Shown in pieces: positions 1 through 10,284 of a stretch of DNA of 57,661 nucleotides. The DNA is from an uncultured Clostridium sp. GTDB taxonomy: Bacteria; Bacillota; Clostridia; TANB77; CAG-508. The notes under the pieces were generated by a model, which saw only the letters and a program-made list of their open reading frames with translations, was not told the origin of the DNA and searched no databases. The position numbers were made by a program, and so were the translations under genes. Position 1 is the first letter of the stretch. Each line of letters begins with the position of its first letter. The stretch is taken from the NCBI GenBank assembly GCA_958422985.1, contig CATZPY010000006.1, positions 1 to 57,661 of the forward strand, in the 5' to 3' direction.

Positions 1-61
1 TATAAGAAAATGATATATTTATGAAATAGAATTATAAGAAAAATTTATAACAGTAGCTAGA

Positions 62-400
62 ATGTACCACAAGATGGACTTAAAATATAAAATAAAATGT
101 TATAACGAGCCAGTTATGGTGTGTGAATATCAAAAAGATGGATATTCTAAAAATATAAATGAAGTATTTAAGAATAATCCAAAAGGATATTTAAAATATT
201 TTAAAGAAATTTTAACAGAACATAGTATGGTTGGAGTTCAATTTAAAAAAAGATTATATGTAATTAAACATTATATCTTATTTTGTACACTTAATAAAGT
301 AAAGCCAGCTTTAAGCGAAATTAAAGGGTTCTTAAATAAAATTTTAATATTAACATTATATATACCAGGTTTTATTATGACTAAAAAGAGATTTAGATAA
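62..400 (+). CDS. C-terminal fragment of a family 2 glycosyltransferase
   Basis: The 112 residues look like the tail of a GT2 enzyme: an ITVARMYHKM-like stretch is followed by an EYQKDGYSKNI segment, as often seen after the catalytic domain of capsule-type GT2 proteins. The nucleotide-sugar fold and DxD motif are absent. The same frame can be read back only to a TAA at 35-37, and bases 6-26 in another frame read ENDIFMK, which would fit the preceding part of such an enzyme. This suggests a frameshifted or decayed gene whose body lies upstream of the window. No Shine-Dalgarno site precedes the ATG at 62, so independent translation is doubtful. It stands at the head of the glycosyltransferase cluster, 29 bases before the next gene. 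Family assignment is by pattern only. Confidence 0.5.
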   Translation: MYHKMDLKYKIKCYNEPVMVCEYQKDGYSKNINEVFKNNPKGYLKYFKEILTEHSMVGVQFKKRLYVIKHYILFCTLNKVKPALSEIKGFLNKILILTLYIPGFIMTKKRFR

Positions 401-429
401 ATAGAAAATATGTATAGGAGCGAATTTTA

Positions 430-2706
430 ATGAATGAATTTAATTTTTCACTACAACCAGGAAAAAAAACATATAAAAAAATAGAATATAATGAGCAAAA
501 ACCAATTATTTCTGTAATTATTCCATTTTATAACAGCAGAAAATATATAGAGCAAACAATAATAACTGTATTAAACCAAACATTTCCATATTACGAAATT
601 TTGATAATAGATGATGGATCAAAAGATGAAGCTTCATTAAAAAAAATAGAAGAAATAGAAAAATTGGATAGTAGAATTAAAGTTTTTCATAAACAAAATG
701 AAGGATTAGCAGCAACACGTGATTTTGGAGCAAGTCATGCTTCAGAATGTACTAAATATTTAATGTTTTTAGATGACGATGACTTAATAGAACCTACATT
801 TTTTGAATGTGCGTACTGGACATTAGAAACTAATAAAGAAGCATCTTGGGCATACGCAGATTCATTAGGATTTGGAACTATGGAATATACATGGAATAAG
901 TATTTTAATGTAGATAAGTTAAAAAAAGTAAATGAATTAATTTCTGAAGCTTTTGTAAAAAAAAGTGATTTTAATGAAGTAAATGGATATGAATTAAGAG
1001 AAAAAGCAGTAAATGAAGATTGGAATTTTTGGCTTAAACTATTATCCAAGGGGAAATATCCTGTACATATGAGCTTTTATGGGCAATGGTATAGAAGAAA
1101 AGAAACAGGAGAATTAAAAAAGGCTAGTGATAACCAAAAAAGGTCATTAGAAATAATAAATGAAACAGCAAGTAAGGTAACTAAAGAAATAGATGCAATA
1201 CAATATCCTAGGTATAAATATAATTATGAGATTATACCAGAGGAAGTACCAAATTTATTAATACCAACAGCAAAATACTCTAAAGATGGAATAACAAATA
1301 TATTATTTATAATTCCATGGATGATTACAGGAGGAGCAGATTTATTTAACTTAAACTTAATTAAAGGGTTAGATAAGAAAAAATTTAAAGTAACTATAAT
1401 TACAACCGAACCAAATAAAAATGTATTAAAACAGTATTTTGAACAAGATAATGATAATAATAAAATAGCTAACGTATATGACTTAACATCATTTTTAGAC
1501 CAAAAATATTGGTTAGCATTTATAAATTATATAATAAAAAAAGAAAACATAAATATTATATTAAATTCAAATAGTAAATTTGGATACTATTGTATGCCAT
1601 ATTTAAAAGCTAAATACCCTAATATACCAATTTTAGACTATGTACATATGGAAGAATGGTATAATAGAAATGGCGGATATTCTAGGTATTCTTCAATGTA
1701 TTCATCTCTTATAGATAAAACTTTAATATGTAATGAAAATAGTAGAAAAGTATTAATAGAACATTTTAAAAGAGATGCAAAAGAAACGGAAACAGTATAT
1801 ATAGGTGTAGATGAAGAAAAGTTTAATCCAGATAATTATAATAAAGAAGAATTAACAAAAAAATATATTGGAGAGAACATAAATAAAAAAATAATAACAT
1901 ATATTTGCAGAATATCGGAACAAAAAAGACCATTGTTATTACTAGAGATAATTGCAAAATTAAAAAAAGAAAGACAAGACTTTAAGGTGCTAGTTGTAGG
2001 AGATGGAAACTTACTTCCAAAAATGAAAGCAAAGGCACAAAAATTAGGTTTAGATGAAGAAATTATGTTTTTAGGAAATATAGTAAATACAGCCGAAATT
2101 TATCGAATAAGTGATGTAACTATAAATTGTTCACTAAAAGAAGGACTTGCATTAACAGCCTATGAATCATTAAGTATGGGAGTCCCTGTAATTTCTAGTG
2201 ATGTAGGTGGTCAAAAAGAATTAGTAAATAATGATGTTGGGAAAATAGTAAAAGTTGTACAAAATGAAGAAGACATTTATTTAGAAAAATATAGTGAAAA
2301 AGAGATACAAAGTTATGTAGATTGTATAAATGAAGTTTTTAATAATTTAGAAAATTATAAATCAAATTGTAGGAAAAGAATAATAAATAATTTTACAATT
2401 AAGAACATGATACAAAAAATGTCAGATATTTTAGAAAAAACAGCTAAAAATCCAAATATTAATAAAATTGAAAATGGAAAATGTTTATTAAATAACTTAA
2501 ATATAACTAAAGAATTAATAACTACAAACCTAAAAAATGATGAAATAGAATATACATGGGAATGTACAGAATACGAAAAAGCAACATATGGACAAGCATA
2601 TTCTATGAAAAAAATGAATTACAAAAAAGAGATACTAAAAGAAACATTATGGAAGATACCAATGTGGAGAGGATTTATTAAAGTTGTACATAAAATTAGA
2701 CATTAA
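430..2706 (+). CDS. Two-domain GT2-GT4 glycosyltransferase fusion
   Basis: This 758-residue cytoplasmic enzyme carries two transferase modules and probably adds two successive sugars to a lipid-linked surface polysaccharide. Residues about 27-235 are a GT-A fold GT2 domain: VIIPFYNS start, IIDDGS, the DxD-type FLDDDD at about 113-118, and NEDWNFW at about 195 in the acceptor/base region. Residues about 288-690 are a GT-B fold GT4 domain: GGADLFN glycine-rich loop, VYIGVDEEKF hinge, CRISEQKRP, VVGDGN, and an EX7E motif EGLALTAYE at about 571-579. A C-terminal tail of about 60 residues is unassigned. The ATG has an AGGAG site about 10 bases upstream. The gene is followed after 14 bases by a GT4 pseudogene. 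The fusion is plain in the sequence; the sugars transferred cannot be read from it. Confidence 0.88.
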   Translation: MNEFNFSLQPGKKTYKKIEYNEQKPIISVIIPFYNSRKYIEQTIITVLNQTFPYYEILIIDDGSKDEASLKKIEEIEKLDSRIKVFHKQNEGLAATRDFGASHASECTKYLMFLDDDDLIEPTFFECAYWTLETNKEASWAYADSLGFGTMEYTWNKYFNVDKLKKVNELISEAFVKKSDFNEVNGYELREKAVNEDWNFWLKLLSKGKYPVHMSFYGQWYRRKETGELKKASDNQKRSLEIINETASKVTKEIDAIQYPRYKYNYEIIPEEVPNLLIPTAKYSKDGITNILFIIPWMITGGADLFNLNLIKGLDKKKFKVTIITTEPNKNVLKQYFEQDNDNNKIANVYDLTSFLDQKYWLAFINYIIKKENINIILNSNSKFGYYCMPYLKAKYPNIPILDYVHMEEWYNRNGGYSRYSSMYSSLIDKTLICNENSRKVLIEHFKRDAKETETVYIGVDEEKFNPDNYNKEELTKKYIGENINKKIITYICRISEQKRPLLLLEIIAKLKKERQDFKVLVVGDGNLLPKMKAKAQKLGLDEEIMFLGNIVNTAEIYRISDVTINCSLKEGLALTAYESLSMGVPVISSDVGGQKELVNNDVGKIVKVVQNEEDIYLEKYSEKEIQSYVDCINEVFNNLENYKSNCRKRIINNFTIKNMIQKMSDILEKTAKNPNINKIENGKCLLNNLNITKELITTNLKNDEIEYTWECTEYEKATYGQAYSMKKMNYKKEILKETLWKIPMWRGFIKVVHKIRH

Positions 2707-2720
2707 ATGAGGAGGATATA

Positions 2721-4104
2721 ATGAACAATAAAAATATATTAATGTGTTTAAATAGTTTAGGAATTGGTGGAGTAGAAACAGCTTGTGTTACTCAAATAGC
2801 AGAATATGCTAGAAGAAATTATAATGTTTATGTACTTGCAGAAAAAGGAATTTATACAGAAAAGTTGGAGAAAATTAAAAATGTAAAATGTATACATTTT
2901 AATTATGAACACAAAAACGGAATAGAGTTATCTAAGATAAATTTTGTTATAGATATAATAAAAAAACATGAAATAAATATGGTAGTTATACATAAACTAG
3001 AGTGTATATTATCTGTATTTCCAGCATGTATACTAACAAATGTCCCATATATTGCATATTTACATATGGGACTTCCAGATACATACAATTGGTATTTAGG
3101 GAATTTAAACATAAGCAAGTCATTTGTTAAAGCATATCTTGAAAATGCTTATAAAATAATTGGAATATCTAACCAAACAATTGAAGAGAATATAAAATTA
3201 TTTAATATAGAAAAAGAAAAATATGAACTCATTCCTAACGCAATTGATTTTAAAGAATTTAATAATACAGAAGATACCAATTCCGAAAATATTCTTTTAA
3301 TAACAAGATTGGATAAAGATAAAGGAAACGGAGTAAAAAATGCAATCGAATTTTATAAAGAATATAAAAAAGATAATCCTAATATAAGTATGGACATAAT
3401 AGGTGATGGAGCAGAGAAAGAAAATATTAAACAGGAAATAGTAAACCAAAGCCTAAATATAAATTTACTAGGTGCAAAAAACAATGTAAGTGAATTTATA
3501 AAGAAATATAAATTAGTATTAGGTGTAGGAAGATGTATTCAAGAAGCTATTGCAATGAGAAAACTAGCGATAATAGTTGGATATGAAGGATTTAAACGGA
3601 TTAGTAGAATATGAAAATATTGAAAATGTAGCAAGAACAAATTTTTCTGGAAGAGAATTGCCAACAAAGGATTATAAAGAAACAGCAAATAAGATAAATG
3701 AATTTTCAAAAGAACAAGTAGATACAATTATAGAGAAAAACTATAATTGGCTGTATGAAAACAGAAATATAGAAAATAATATATATGAATTAGAAAACTT
3801 AAGTAAAGCTGAAAAAGAGATAAGCTTAGTAAAAAGTAATAACTTAATAACATTGTTATTTGAAGAAATTGGTAATATGCAAAGAAAATATAATAAAGAT
3901 GTAAAAGAAGCATGGGACATAAAAGAAAGTACAGAAGAATTATCTATAAATCGCTAAAAATGGTATAAAGGTCAATGAGAAGAAAATTATAAAGAAATAG
4001 AAAATTTGAAAAATAATATAAAAAATTTAGAACAAGAAAAACAAAATAAATCTGGTAGTTTTTTTACAAAATTAAAGAATATGACCAAAAATAAAGGTCT
4101 TTAG
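2721..4104 (+). pseudogene. GT4 glycosyltransferase pseudogene (frameshift plus two in-frame stops)
   Basis: The N-terminal 290 residues (MNNKNILMCLNSLGIGGVE start, GAKNN, GVGRCIQEAIAM) clearly match the intact GT4 gene that follows at 4184. At 3591-3593 the run TTT appears to hold one extra T: removing one base joins VGYEG to LNGLVEYENI and restores alignment to the paralogue's VVITGYSGIKGLI region. Reading continues in the second frame to TAA at 3955-3957 and TGA at 3976-3978. After these the same frame runs on as a charged coiled-coil tail to TAG at 4102-4104, like the tail of the paralogue. One frameshift and two nonsense codons make decay more likely than a single sequencing error. The start has a good GAGGAGG site. 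The first part (2721-3614) might still yield a truncated 297-residue protein. Confidence 0.82.
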
Positions 4105-4183
4105 TTAAATAAGCTTAATTGACAATAAAATTAATAAAATGTATAATACCAAGGAATATTAAGAAAAAGATATGGGTGGATGT

Positions 4184-5566
4184 ATGAAAAATATTTTACT
4201 ATGTAATAACTCTATGGGAATAGGTGGAGTAGAAACTGTAATACTAAATCAAGTTACAGCTTTTACTAAAAAAGGATATAATGTTTATGTGGTAGCGGGT
4301 AAAGGAATTTATTCGGACAAGCTAGAAGAGTTAGGTGGAAATTTTATAGAATTAGAATTTCCAGAAGGAAACACTATTAATGTAGATAGAATAAATAAAT
4401 TAGTACAAATAATTAAAGAAAAACAAATAACAGAAATTCATATTCATAAATATCAATGTATTCCAACTGCTATGCCAGCAGCGCTTATAAGTGGAATTCC
4501 ATATTTTGCTTATGAACATGGAATAAGAGATACAAGAAAATATTATACTTGGAATTACCCAATATATAAGAAACTATTTCCAATTTATTTTAAAAATGCA
4601 TATAAAATAATTGCAATAACACCAAAAGTAGCTGAATTTACGCAAAAAGAATATAACATAGAAAAATCAAAATACGAAATAGTGCACAATGGAATAGATT
4701 TTAATATATATAATAACGAAAATCCAAATTATGAAGGAGAAATAAAAAAAGCAGTAATAATTTCTAGGTTTTATAATGAAAAAATAAATACGATATTAGA
4801 AGGAATAGAAATTTTTAGCAAACTATTAGAAACATATCCAACAGCAAAATTAGAAATAGTTGGCGGAGGAGAAGAAAAAGAGAAAATAGATAAATACTTA
4901 CAAGAATTACAAATAGATTATGCTAATAACAAAGAAGAAGCTACTGTGAATTTTGTTGGAGAACAAAACAACATAATTACGTATTTGCAAGATGCAGATT
5001 TACTATTAGGAGTAGATAGGTGCGCACTAGAAGGTATTGCAATGAAAGTTCCGGTAGTTATTACAGGTTATAGTGGAATAAAAGGTTTAATTACCGAAAA
5101 AAATATAAATTTAAGTTCAGAAGAAAATTTCTCTGGTGATAATATGAAGACTATTAGCTTAGAGGAATGTATAAATCAAATATTACAATTGAAGGAAAAA
5201 AGACAAGAAATTGTAGAATACAACTATAATTTTGCAACAGAAAAATTAAATTGTTTTAAAAATTATATAAATGTAGAAGATGAAATAAATAACAAAGTTG
5301 AATGGATAGATATTTTTAAAGATATAGAAGAAAGTACAATTACTATAGAAGAACAATCAAAAGATATAAAAGCAAAATATGATTGGATTCAAAAAATAGA
5401 AAAAGAAAATGAAAAATTAGAAAATAAAAATAGGGAATTACAAGAAAAGCTAAAAAAAGCAGAAGAACTAAACGAAGATTTAGAGAAAGAGCTAAAAGAA
5501 ATATATAGTAGCAAACGTTGGAAATATACAGAAAAATTAAGCAAAATAATTCATAGGGGTAAATAA
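4184..5566 (+). CDS. GT4 glycosyltransferase with C-terminal coiled coil
   Basis: This is a GT-B fold sugar transferase, probably acting in surface polysaccharide assembly at the inner face of the membrane. The N-terminus has the MGIGGVE glycine loop; later come VHNGIDFN, IVGGGEEKEK, NFVGEQNN and GVDRCALEGIAM. The usual first glutamate of EX7E is not present; the GVxRCxxE form is shared with the decayed neighbour, so it is a subgroup trait. Residues about 385-450 are rich in E, K and L in heptads and should form a coiled coil, perhaps for partner binding. I place the start at the ATG at 4184 because GGGTGGA lies just before it and the paralogue begins at the equivalent residue; an in-frame ATG at 4172 lacks a good ribosome-binding site. 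It arose by tandem duplication with the pseudogene at 2721. Confidence 0.85.
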   Translation: MKNILLCNNSMGIGGVETVILNQVTAFTKKGYNVYVVAGKGIYSDKLEELGGNFIELEFPEGNTINVDRINKLVQIIKEKQITEIHIHKYQCIPTAMPAALISGIPYFAYEHGIRDTRKYYTWNYPIYKKLFPIYFKNAYKIIAITPKVAEFTQKEYNIEKSKYEIVHNGIDFNIYNNENPNYEGEIKKAVIISRFYNEKINTILEGIEIFSKLLETYPTAKLEIVGGGEEKEKIDKYLQELQIDYANNKEEATVNFVGEQNNIITYLQDADLLLGVDRCALEGIAMKVPVVITGYSGIKGLITEKNINLSSEENFSGDNMKTISLEECINQILQLKEKRQEIVEYNYNFATEKLNCFKNYINVEDEINNKVEWIDIFKDIEESTITIEEQSKDIKAKYDWIQKIEKENEKLENKNRELQEKLKKAEELNEDLEKELKEIYSSKRWKYTEKLSKIIHRGK

Positions 5567-5588
5567 AATTAAGAAAGAGGTAAAATAA

Positions 5589-8500
5589 ATGAATAGTATT
5601 AAACTGAATAAGAAAATATCAATAATTATACCTGTATATAATTCAGAAGATTTTCTTAATACATGTTTAGATTCATTATCTAAGCAATCATATAAAAACT
5701 TAGAATTAATAGTAGTAAATGATGGTTCTCCTAAGAACTGCAAAGAAATTGTAACAGAATATAGCAAAAAAGATGAAAGAGTAAAATATGTAGAACATGA
5801 AAAGAATAAGGGGTTGTTTCAAGCTAGAATTACAGGATTTGAAAATTCTACAGGTGATTATATAGCATTTTTAGATGCAGATGACTATGTTTCTAATGAT
5901 TTTTATAGAGAACTAATAGAAAAAGCAGAAGAAACGAATTCAGATATTGTTTTTGCTAAAACCGTTATGGATTATGGAGAAAATGATAAAAGATTATATA
6001 ACTTATTTGACTTCCCATTTGATGAATTAAACGGAGAAGAATGTTATGAAGGTTTTTATGAACAAGAAGGGTTAAATTTTGCATGGCATATCACTCCTAA
6101 TAAGATATATTCAAGAAGAATATGGGAAAAAGCAGTAGTAGAATACAAAAAAGTAAATAAACACTTAATAATGACAGAAGATTTTGCATTTTCAAATGTA
6201 GTATTTTATTATGCAAACAAAGTAACTAAGGTAGATAGAGTAGCATTTTTTTATACAAAACATGATGGAGCATCTACATCAATTAATGATTTGAGCTTTA
6301 AAAAAGCTAATAAGAATTTAGAAGACTTAACAACCTCATTTTCATTTGTAGAAAACTTCTTAAAGGAAAAAGGTATATATGAAAAATATAAAGAAAAATT
6401 TGAAAAGTGGAGAGCATTATATTGCCAAATGCATAAATCTTACATATTGGGAATGAATTTTTCTAAAGAAGAGAAAAAAGAATTAGAAGAGAAATTTAGT
6501 AAATTTTGTCCAAAACAATTTGAAGTACAAAATGCAGGATTCTTTAGTTCTGTAGAAACACCTTGGAACGAAGGATTGGACAAGCTTAAAGAAAAGGTAA
6601 TAAGCGATAATACTAAAGTTGTTAGCTTCGATATATTTGACACATTAATAACAAGACCTTTCTTATATCCTAAAGATTTATTTACCTTTTTAAATGAAGA
6701 TTATAGGAAATTATCAAACAATTTAGGCATAGATTTTTCAAAAATAAGAGTAGATTGTGAAATTTTAGCAAGAACAGAGGCACATGAAAATAAAAAAGAA
6801 GAGGTAACCTTAGACAGAATATATGAAATAATAAAAGAAGAATACAATATAAAAGAAGAAATACTAAACTTCTTAAAAAATAAAGAAATAGAGTTAGAAT
6901 TAAAATTTTGTAAAAGAAGAGAAACAGCATATTCAATATATAAATTGGCAAAATATTTAGGTAAGAGAGTTATATGTACATCAGATATGTACTTACCACT
7001 AGATACTATAAAGCAAATATTAAATAAAAATGGTTTTAACAATATAGATAAAATATACCTATCATGTGAAATTATGAAAACAAAAGCTACTGGAAATTTA
7101 TATAGTTATGTAATAGAAAATGAAAAAATAAAACCAGAAGAAATGATTCATATTGGAGACAACTATGCTTCAGACTATGAGATGGCTAAAAAACAAAAAA
7201 TAAATTCTATATATTTTCCTAAAACTACAGATATAATGCTAGATAAAAATACAACAAACAATTTGGCACAAATGCTATACACTAGTATGCCTTTTTGGAG
7301 AGATAACCAAACAAGTATGAACTTTATAGGAATAAGAACAATGATAGCTGTGGTTGCAAATAAATATTTTGACAATCCATTTAGAATATTTAATAATGAA
7401 TCAGATTTTAATGTGGATCCTTTCTTATTAGGATATTATGCAGTGGGAATGTATATGTTCGGTGTTGGAAATTGGCTACTTAAAGAAACATCTGGAAAAA
7501 ATTATAAAAATCTAGTCTTTATGGCAAGAGATGGTTTCCTACCTATGGAAGTATATAATATATTAAAAGGCTTTTATAAAGATGTACCAGAAGCCAAATA
7601 TTTACGTGTATCTAGAAAAGCATTAATCTCTGCAATAGTTATTAATAAAATAGATTTATATAAATTAACAGATGTAATAAATATAGAAAATCATACACCT
7701 AAATATATAATAAAATATACAAAAGAAAGCTTAAAAGATATTTCAGAAAGTGAAATTAAAAAGATTATAGAAGATGCAGGAATAAAATATGAAGAAAATA
7801 TAAAAACAATACAAAACTTTAACAAGTTAGTAAAAATTATAATAGATAATTTATTTGACGAAGAAAAGAATAATATAAAAATTGAAAAGTTGAAAAAATA
7901 TTTTGGTAAATTTTATGAAGATAAGTCAGCAACATTTGACTTAGGATATAGTGGAAGACCAGAATTATATTTATCTGTACTTTGCCAAAAACCAATAGAT
8001 ACATTCTTTTTAAATATAAATCAAGAAGAAGCTATGAAATATTCAGACACAGCAGGATATAAGTTAAAAACATATTTTGAAGCAAAACCTTCTGTTACAG
8101 GATTTGCATATGAATCTATAATTTCAGAGTTAGCACCTTCAACAATTGGATATGATTTTTCAGGAGATGTAAAACCAATATTAGAAAAAGATAATAAAAC
8201 ATACCAAGAAAAATATATAATAGGAATTATACAAAAAGCTGCAAAGCAATTTATAAGAGATATTTTAGAAATATTTGGAGAAGAATATAAAAAATTATAT
8301 TACCAAGATTACTATATTTCTTTACCATTTATGGCATATATAAATTCTTCAAAAGCGATAGATATGTTAATGTTTAATTCTATCGGATTTGAAGATACAG
8401 TAAGATTAAAAGAAGTTATTCCAATTACAGAAGAATGGTTAAAAGAAAGAGGATATAGAAACCAAAGACAAATGAATGCCTTAATTAATATTGAACATAA

Positions 8501-8741
8501 TGGAATTATAAATAATAGTTACTTAGATTATAACAATGTAGTAGATTTAGAACATCATAGCAAATTAATTAGATTACTATTTTATGCAATATATGATAGA
8601 CCAACATTTAAAAGAAGAATGAGAGAAATTTTTAAAAATCATAAAGGAGTTTTAAAAGTTGGAAAAGTAGGATATTCTGCTGCAAAAGGTACAAAAAATG
8701 TTATATATAAAGGAATTCATAAGATAAAGGGAGGTAAATAG
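5589..8741 (+). CDS. GT2 glycosyltransferase fused to HAD-like hydrolase domain
   Basis: This large 1050-residue protein has three parts. Residues 1-230 are a GT2 domain (SIIIPVYNS, VVNDGS, DxD in FLDADDY at about 95). Residues about 343-560 are a HAD-superfamily domain: SFDIFDTLITRP supplies the two N-terminal aspartates, CTSDMYLP the second motif, and HIGDNYASDYE the acidic motif IV. The remainder contains FMARDGFLPMEVYN at about 644, a signature I associate with large HAD proteins in capsule and O-antigen clusters (COG5610 type). The HAD part might dephosphorylate a sugar or lipid intermediate, but that is inference. RBS AAAGAGGT precedes the ATG. One base separates its stop from the ABC ATPase start, so it is probably cotranscribed with the export genes. 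Confidence 0.85.
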   Translation: MNSIKLNKKISIIIPVYNSEDFLNTCLDSLSKQSYKNLELIVVNDGSPKNCKEIVTEYSKKDERVKYVEHEKNKGLFQARITGFENSTGDYIAFLDADDYVSNDFYRELIEKAEETNSDIVFAKTVMDYGENDKRLYNLFDFPFDELNGEECYEGFYEQEGLNFAWHITPNKIYSRRIWEKAVVEYKKVNKHLIMTEDFAFSNVVFYYANKVTKVDRVAFFYTKHDGASTSINDLSFKKANKNLEDLTTSFSFVENFLKEKGIYEKYKEKFEKWRALYCQMHKSYILGMNFSKEEKKELEEKFSKFCPKQFEVQNAGFFSSVETPWNEGLDKLKEKVISDNTKVVSFDIFDTLITRPFLYPKDLFTFLNEDYRKLSNNLGIDFSKIRVDCEILARTEAHENKKEEVTLDRIYEIIKEEYNIKEEILNFLKNKEIELELKFCKRRETAYSIYKLAKYLGKRVICTSDMYLPLDTIKQILNKNGFNNIDKIYLSCEIMKTKATGNLYSYVIENEKIKPEEMIHIGDNYASDYEMAKKQKINSIYFPKTTDIMLDKNTTNNLAQMLYTSMPFWRDNQTSMNFIGIRTMIAVVANKYFDNPFRIFNNESDFNVDPFLLGYYAVGMYMFGVGNWLLKETSGKNYKNLVFMARDGFLPMEVYNILKGFYKDVPEAKYLRVSRKALISAIVINKIDLYKLTDVINIENHTPKYIIKYTKESLKDISESEIKKIIEDAGIKYEENIKTIQNFNKLVKIIIDNLFDEEKNNIKIEKLKKYFGKFYEDKSATFDLGYSGRPELYLSVLCQKPIDTFFLNINQEEAMKYSDTAGYKLKTYFEAKPSVTGFAYESIISELAPSTIGYDFSGDVKPILEKDNKTYQEKYIIGIIQKAAKQFIRDILEIFGEEYKKLYYQDYYISLPFMAYINSSKAIDMLMFNSIGFEDTVRLKEVIPITEEWLKERGYRNQRQMNALINIEHNGIINNSYLDYNNVVDLEHHSKLIRLLFYAIYDRPTFKRRMREIFKNHKGVLKVGKVGYSAAKGTKNVIYKGIHKIKGGK

Positions 8742-8742
8742 A

Positions 8743-9483
8743 TTGAAAAACGAAGAAAAATATGCAATAGAAGTACAAGATGTTTATAAAACATTTAATG
8801 TGTATTTAGACAAAGCAAATAGCTTAAAAGAGAAAATGCTATTCTGGAAAAGAAATAGAAAAGAAGTAAGAGAAGTTTTAAAAGGTATCAATTTAAACAT
8901 AAAAAAAGGAGAAGCAGTAGCTCTTATAGGGGTAAATGGTAGTGGAAAGTCAACATTACTAAAACTTATGACTAAAATAATTTATCCAAACAAAGGAAAG
9001 ATAATTACAAATGGGAAATTAACTTCTTTACTAGAGCTTGGAGCTGGATTCCATGCAGACTTTTCAGGAAGAGAAAATATTTATTTTAACGCTTCAATAT
9101 TTGGTCTAACAAAAAAGGAAATAGATAATAGACTAGAACAAATTATAGAATTTTCAGAATTAGGAGATTACATAGATAATCCTGTTAGAACTTATTCATC
9201 TGGAATGTATATGAGACTAGCCTTTGCAGTTGCAATAAATGTAGATGCAGATATCTTATTAGTTGATGAAATTCTTTCAGTTGGTGACCAACATTTTCAA
9301 GAAAAATGTATTAATAAAATGAAAGCACTAAAAAAAGAAGGAAAAACAATGGTTTTTGTAACACATAGTTTAGGTTCTGCTAAGGAATTATGCGACAGAG
9401 CAGTTTGGCTTAATAATGGTGTTATAAAAATGGATGGAGATACAAATACAGTTATAGAAAAATATATAGAAGAAACAAAATAG
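8743..9483 (+). CDS. tagH: Polysaccharide/teichoic acid ABC exporter, ATPase subunit (TagH-like)
   Basis: This is the nucleotide-binding subunit of an ABC-2 exporter that moves a finished lipid-linked polymer out of the cell. Walker A is GVNGSGKST (about residue 62), the signature is SSGMYMRLA (about 152), Walker B is ILLVDEIL (about 170) and the switch histidine is in FVTHS. The insert LELGAGFHADFSGREN is typical of the TagH/RfbE/KpsT class. At 246 residues it lacks the C-terminal extension found in long TagH or carbohydrate-binding O-antigen ATPases, so substrate choice is probably left to the permease. Start is TTG at 8743 with GGGAGG about 8 bases upstream. It is followed after 11 bases by its permease partner. 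The tagH symbol marks homology; wall teichoic acid as the cargo is unproven. Confidence 0.9.
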   Translation: MKNEEKYAIEVQDVYKTFNVYLDKANSLKEKMLFWKRNRKEVREVLKGINLNIKKGEAVALIGVNGSGKSTLLKLMTKIIYPNKGKIITNGKLTSLLELGAGFHADFSGRENIYFNASIFGLTKKEIDNRLEQIIEFSELGDYIDNPVRTYSSGMYMRLAFAVAINVDADILLVDEILSVGDQHFQEKCINKMKALKKEGKTMVFVTHSLGSAKELCDRAVWLNNGVIKMDGDTNTVIEKYIEETK

Positions 9484-9494
9484 GAGGAAAAATA

Positions 9495-10271
9495 ATGGGA
9501 TTTTTTAGAGGCTTGTATGAATATAGAGAATTATTAAAAACAAGTATAAGCAAAGATGTAAGAGGAAAATACAAGAATTCTATATTAGGAGTAGTTTGGT
9601 CATTTTTAAACCCATTACTACAAATTGCAGTTTATGCATTGGTTTTCCCACTTCTTATGCGTGGTGGAACAATAGAAAATTATACAGTATTTATATGCTG
9701 TGGTTTAATACCATGGACGTTTTTTTCAACAGCAGTATCTAGAACTTCATTTACAATAGTAGAAAATGGTAATATTGTTAAGAAAGTATATTTTCCAAGA
9801 GAAATATTACCAATATCAGTTGTAACGAGCGAGGCGATTAACTTTGTAATATCAACACTAATTATTATTGCATTTGTTATAGGTTATGGTGTTGGAATAA
9901 GTAAATATATAATATTCTATCCACTAATTTTATTAGTACAATATTTATTATTAATTGGAATTGGATTTATAGTATCTAGTATAACTGTATACTTCAGAGA
10001 TTTACAACATTTTATAGGGATAGCTTTACAATTATTTTTCTATGCAACGCCTATAGTATATGCACCAGGACAAATTCCAGAAAGTTTTCAATGGATAATT
10101 AAGTTTAATCCAATGACTTATATAATAAATGGATTTAGAGATATTTTTTACTATAAACAAATGCCTGATATTACATCATTAGGATTTGTATTTTTAATAA
10201 GTATTGCATTATGCTTCGTGGGATATTTTATATTCCATAAATTACAAAAAAGATTTGCAGAGGAGATGTAA
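9495..10271 (+). CDS. tagG: Polysaccharide ABC exporter, ABC-2 permease subunit (TagG-like)
   Basis: This 258-residue integral membrane protein has about six hydrophobic helices and the N-terminal KDVRGKYKNSILGVVWSFLN motif shared by TagG, RfbA and KpsM-type permeases. The central FFSTAVSRTS/NIVKKVYFPREILP segment and the C-terminal FNPMTYIINGFRDIFYYKQ are also typical. It forms the membrane channel for the ATPase encoded just upstream. The ATG has a strong GGAGGAAAAATA site. The next gene begins 13 bases after its stop. Together with the preceding transferases it defines the region as an ABC-dependent surface polymer locus. Confidence 0.92.
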   Translation: MGFFRGLYEYRELLKTSISKDVRGKYKNSILGVVWSFLNPLLQIAVYALVFPLLMRGGTIENYTVFICCGLIPWTFFSTAVSRTSFTIVENGNIVKKVYFPREILPISVVTSEAINFVISTLIIIAFVIGYGVGISKYIIFYPLILLVQYLLLIGIGFIVSSITVYFRDLQHFIGIALQLFFYATPIVYAPGQIPESFQWIIKFNPMTYIINGFRDIFYYKQMPDITSLGFVFLISIALCFVGYFIFHKLQKRFAEEM

Positions 10272-10284
10272 AAAGGGAGATTTT

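Noticed and set aside
735..1049. Minus-strand reading frame within the GT2-GT4 gene
   Set aside because: It lies wholly inside a strongly supported plus-strand gene and has no ribosome-binding site; the same applies to the other antisense frames across the window.
4084..4171. Separate gene or attenuator between the GT4 pseudogene and its paralogue
   Set aside because: Only the last tail codons and an AT-rich spacer are present; no strong stem followed by T residues.
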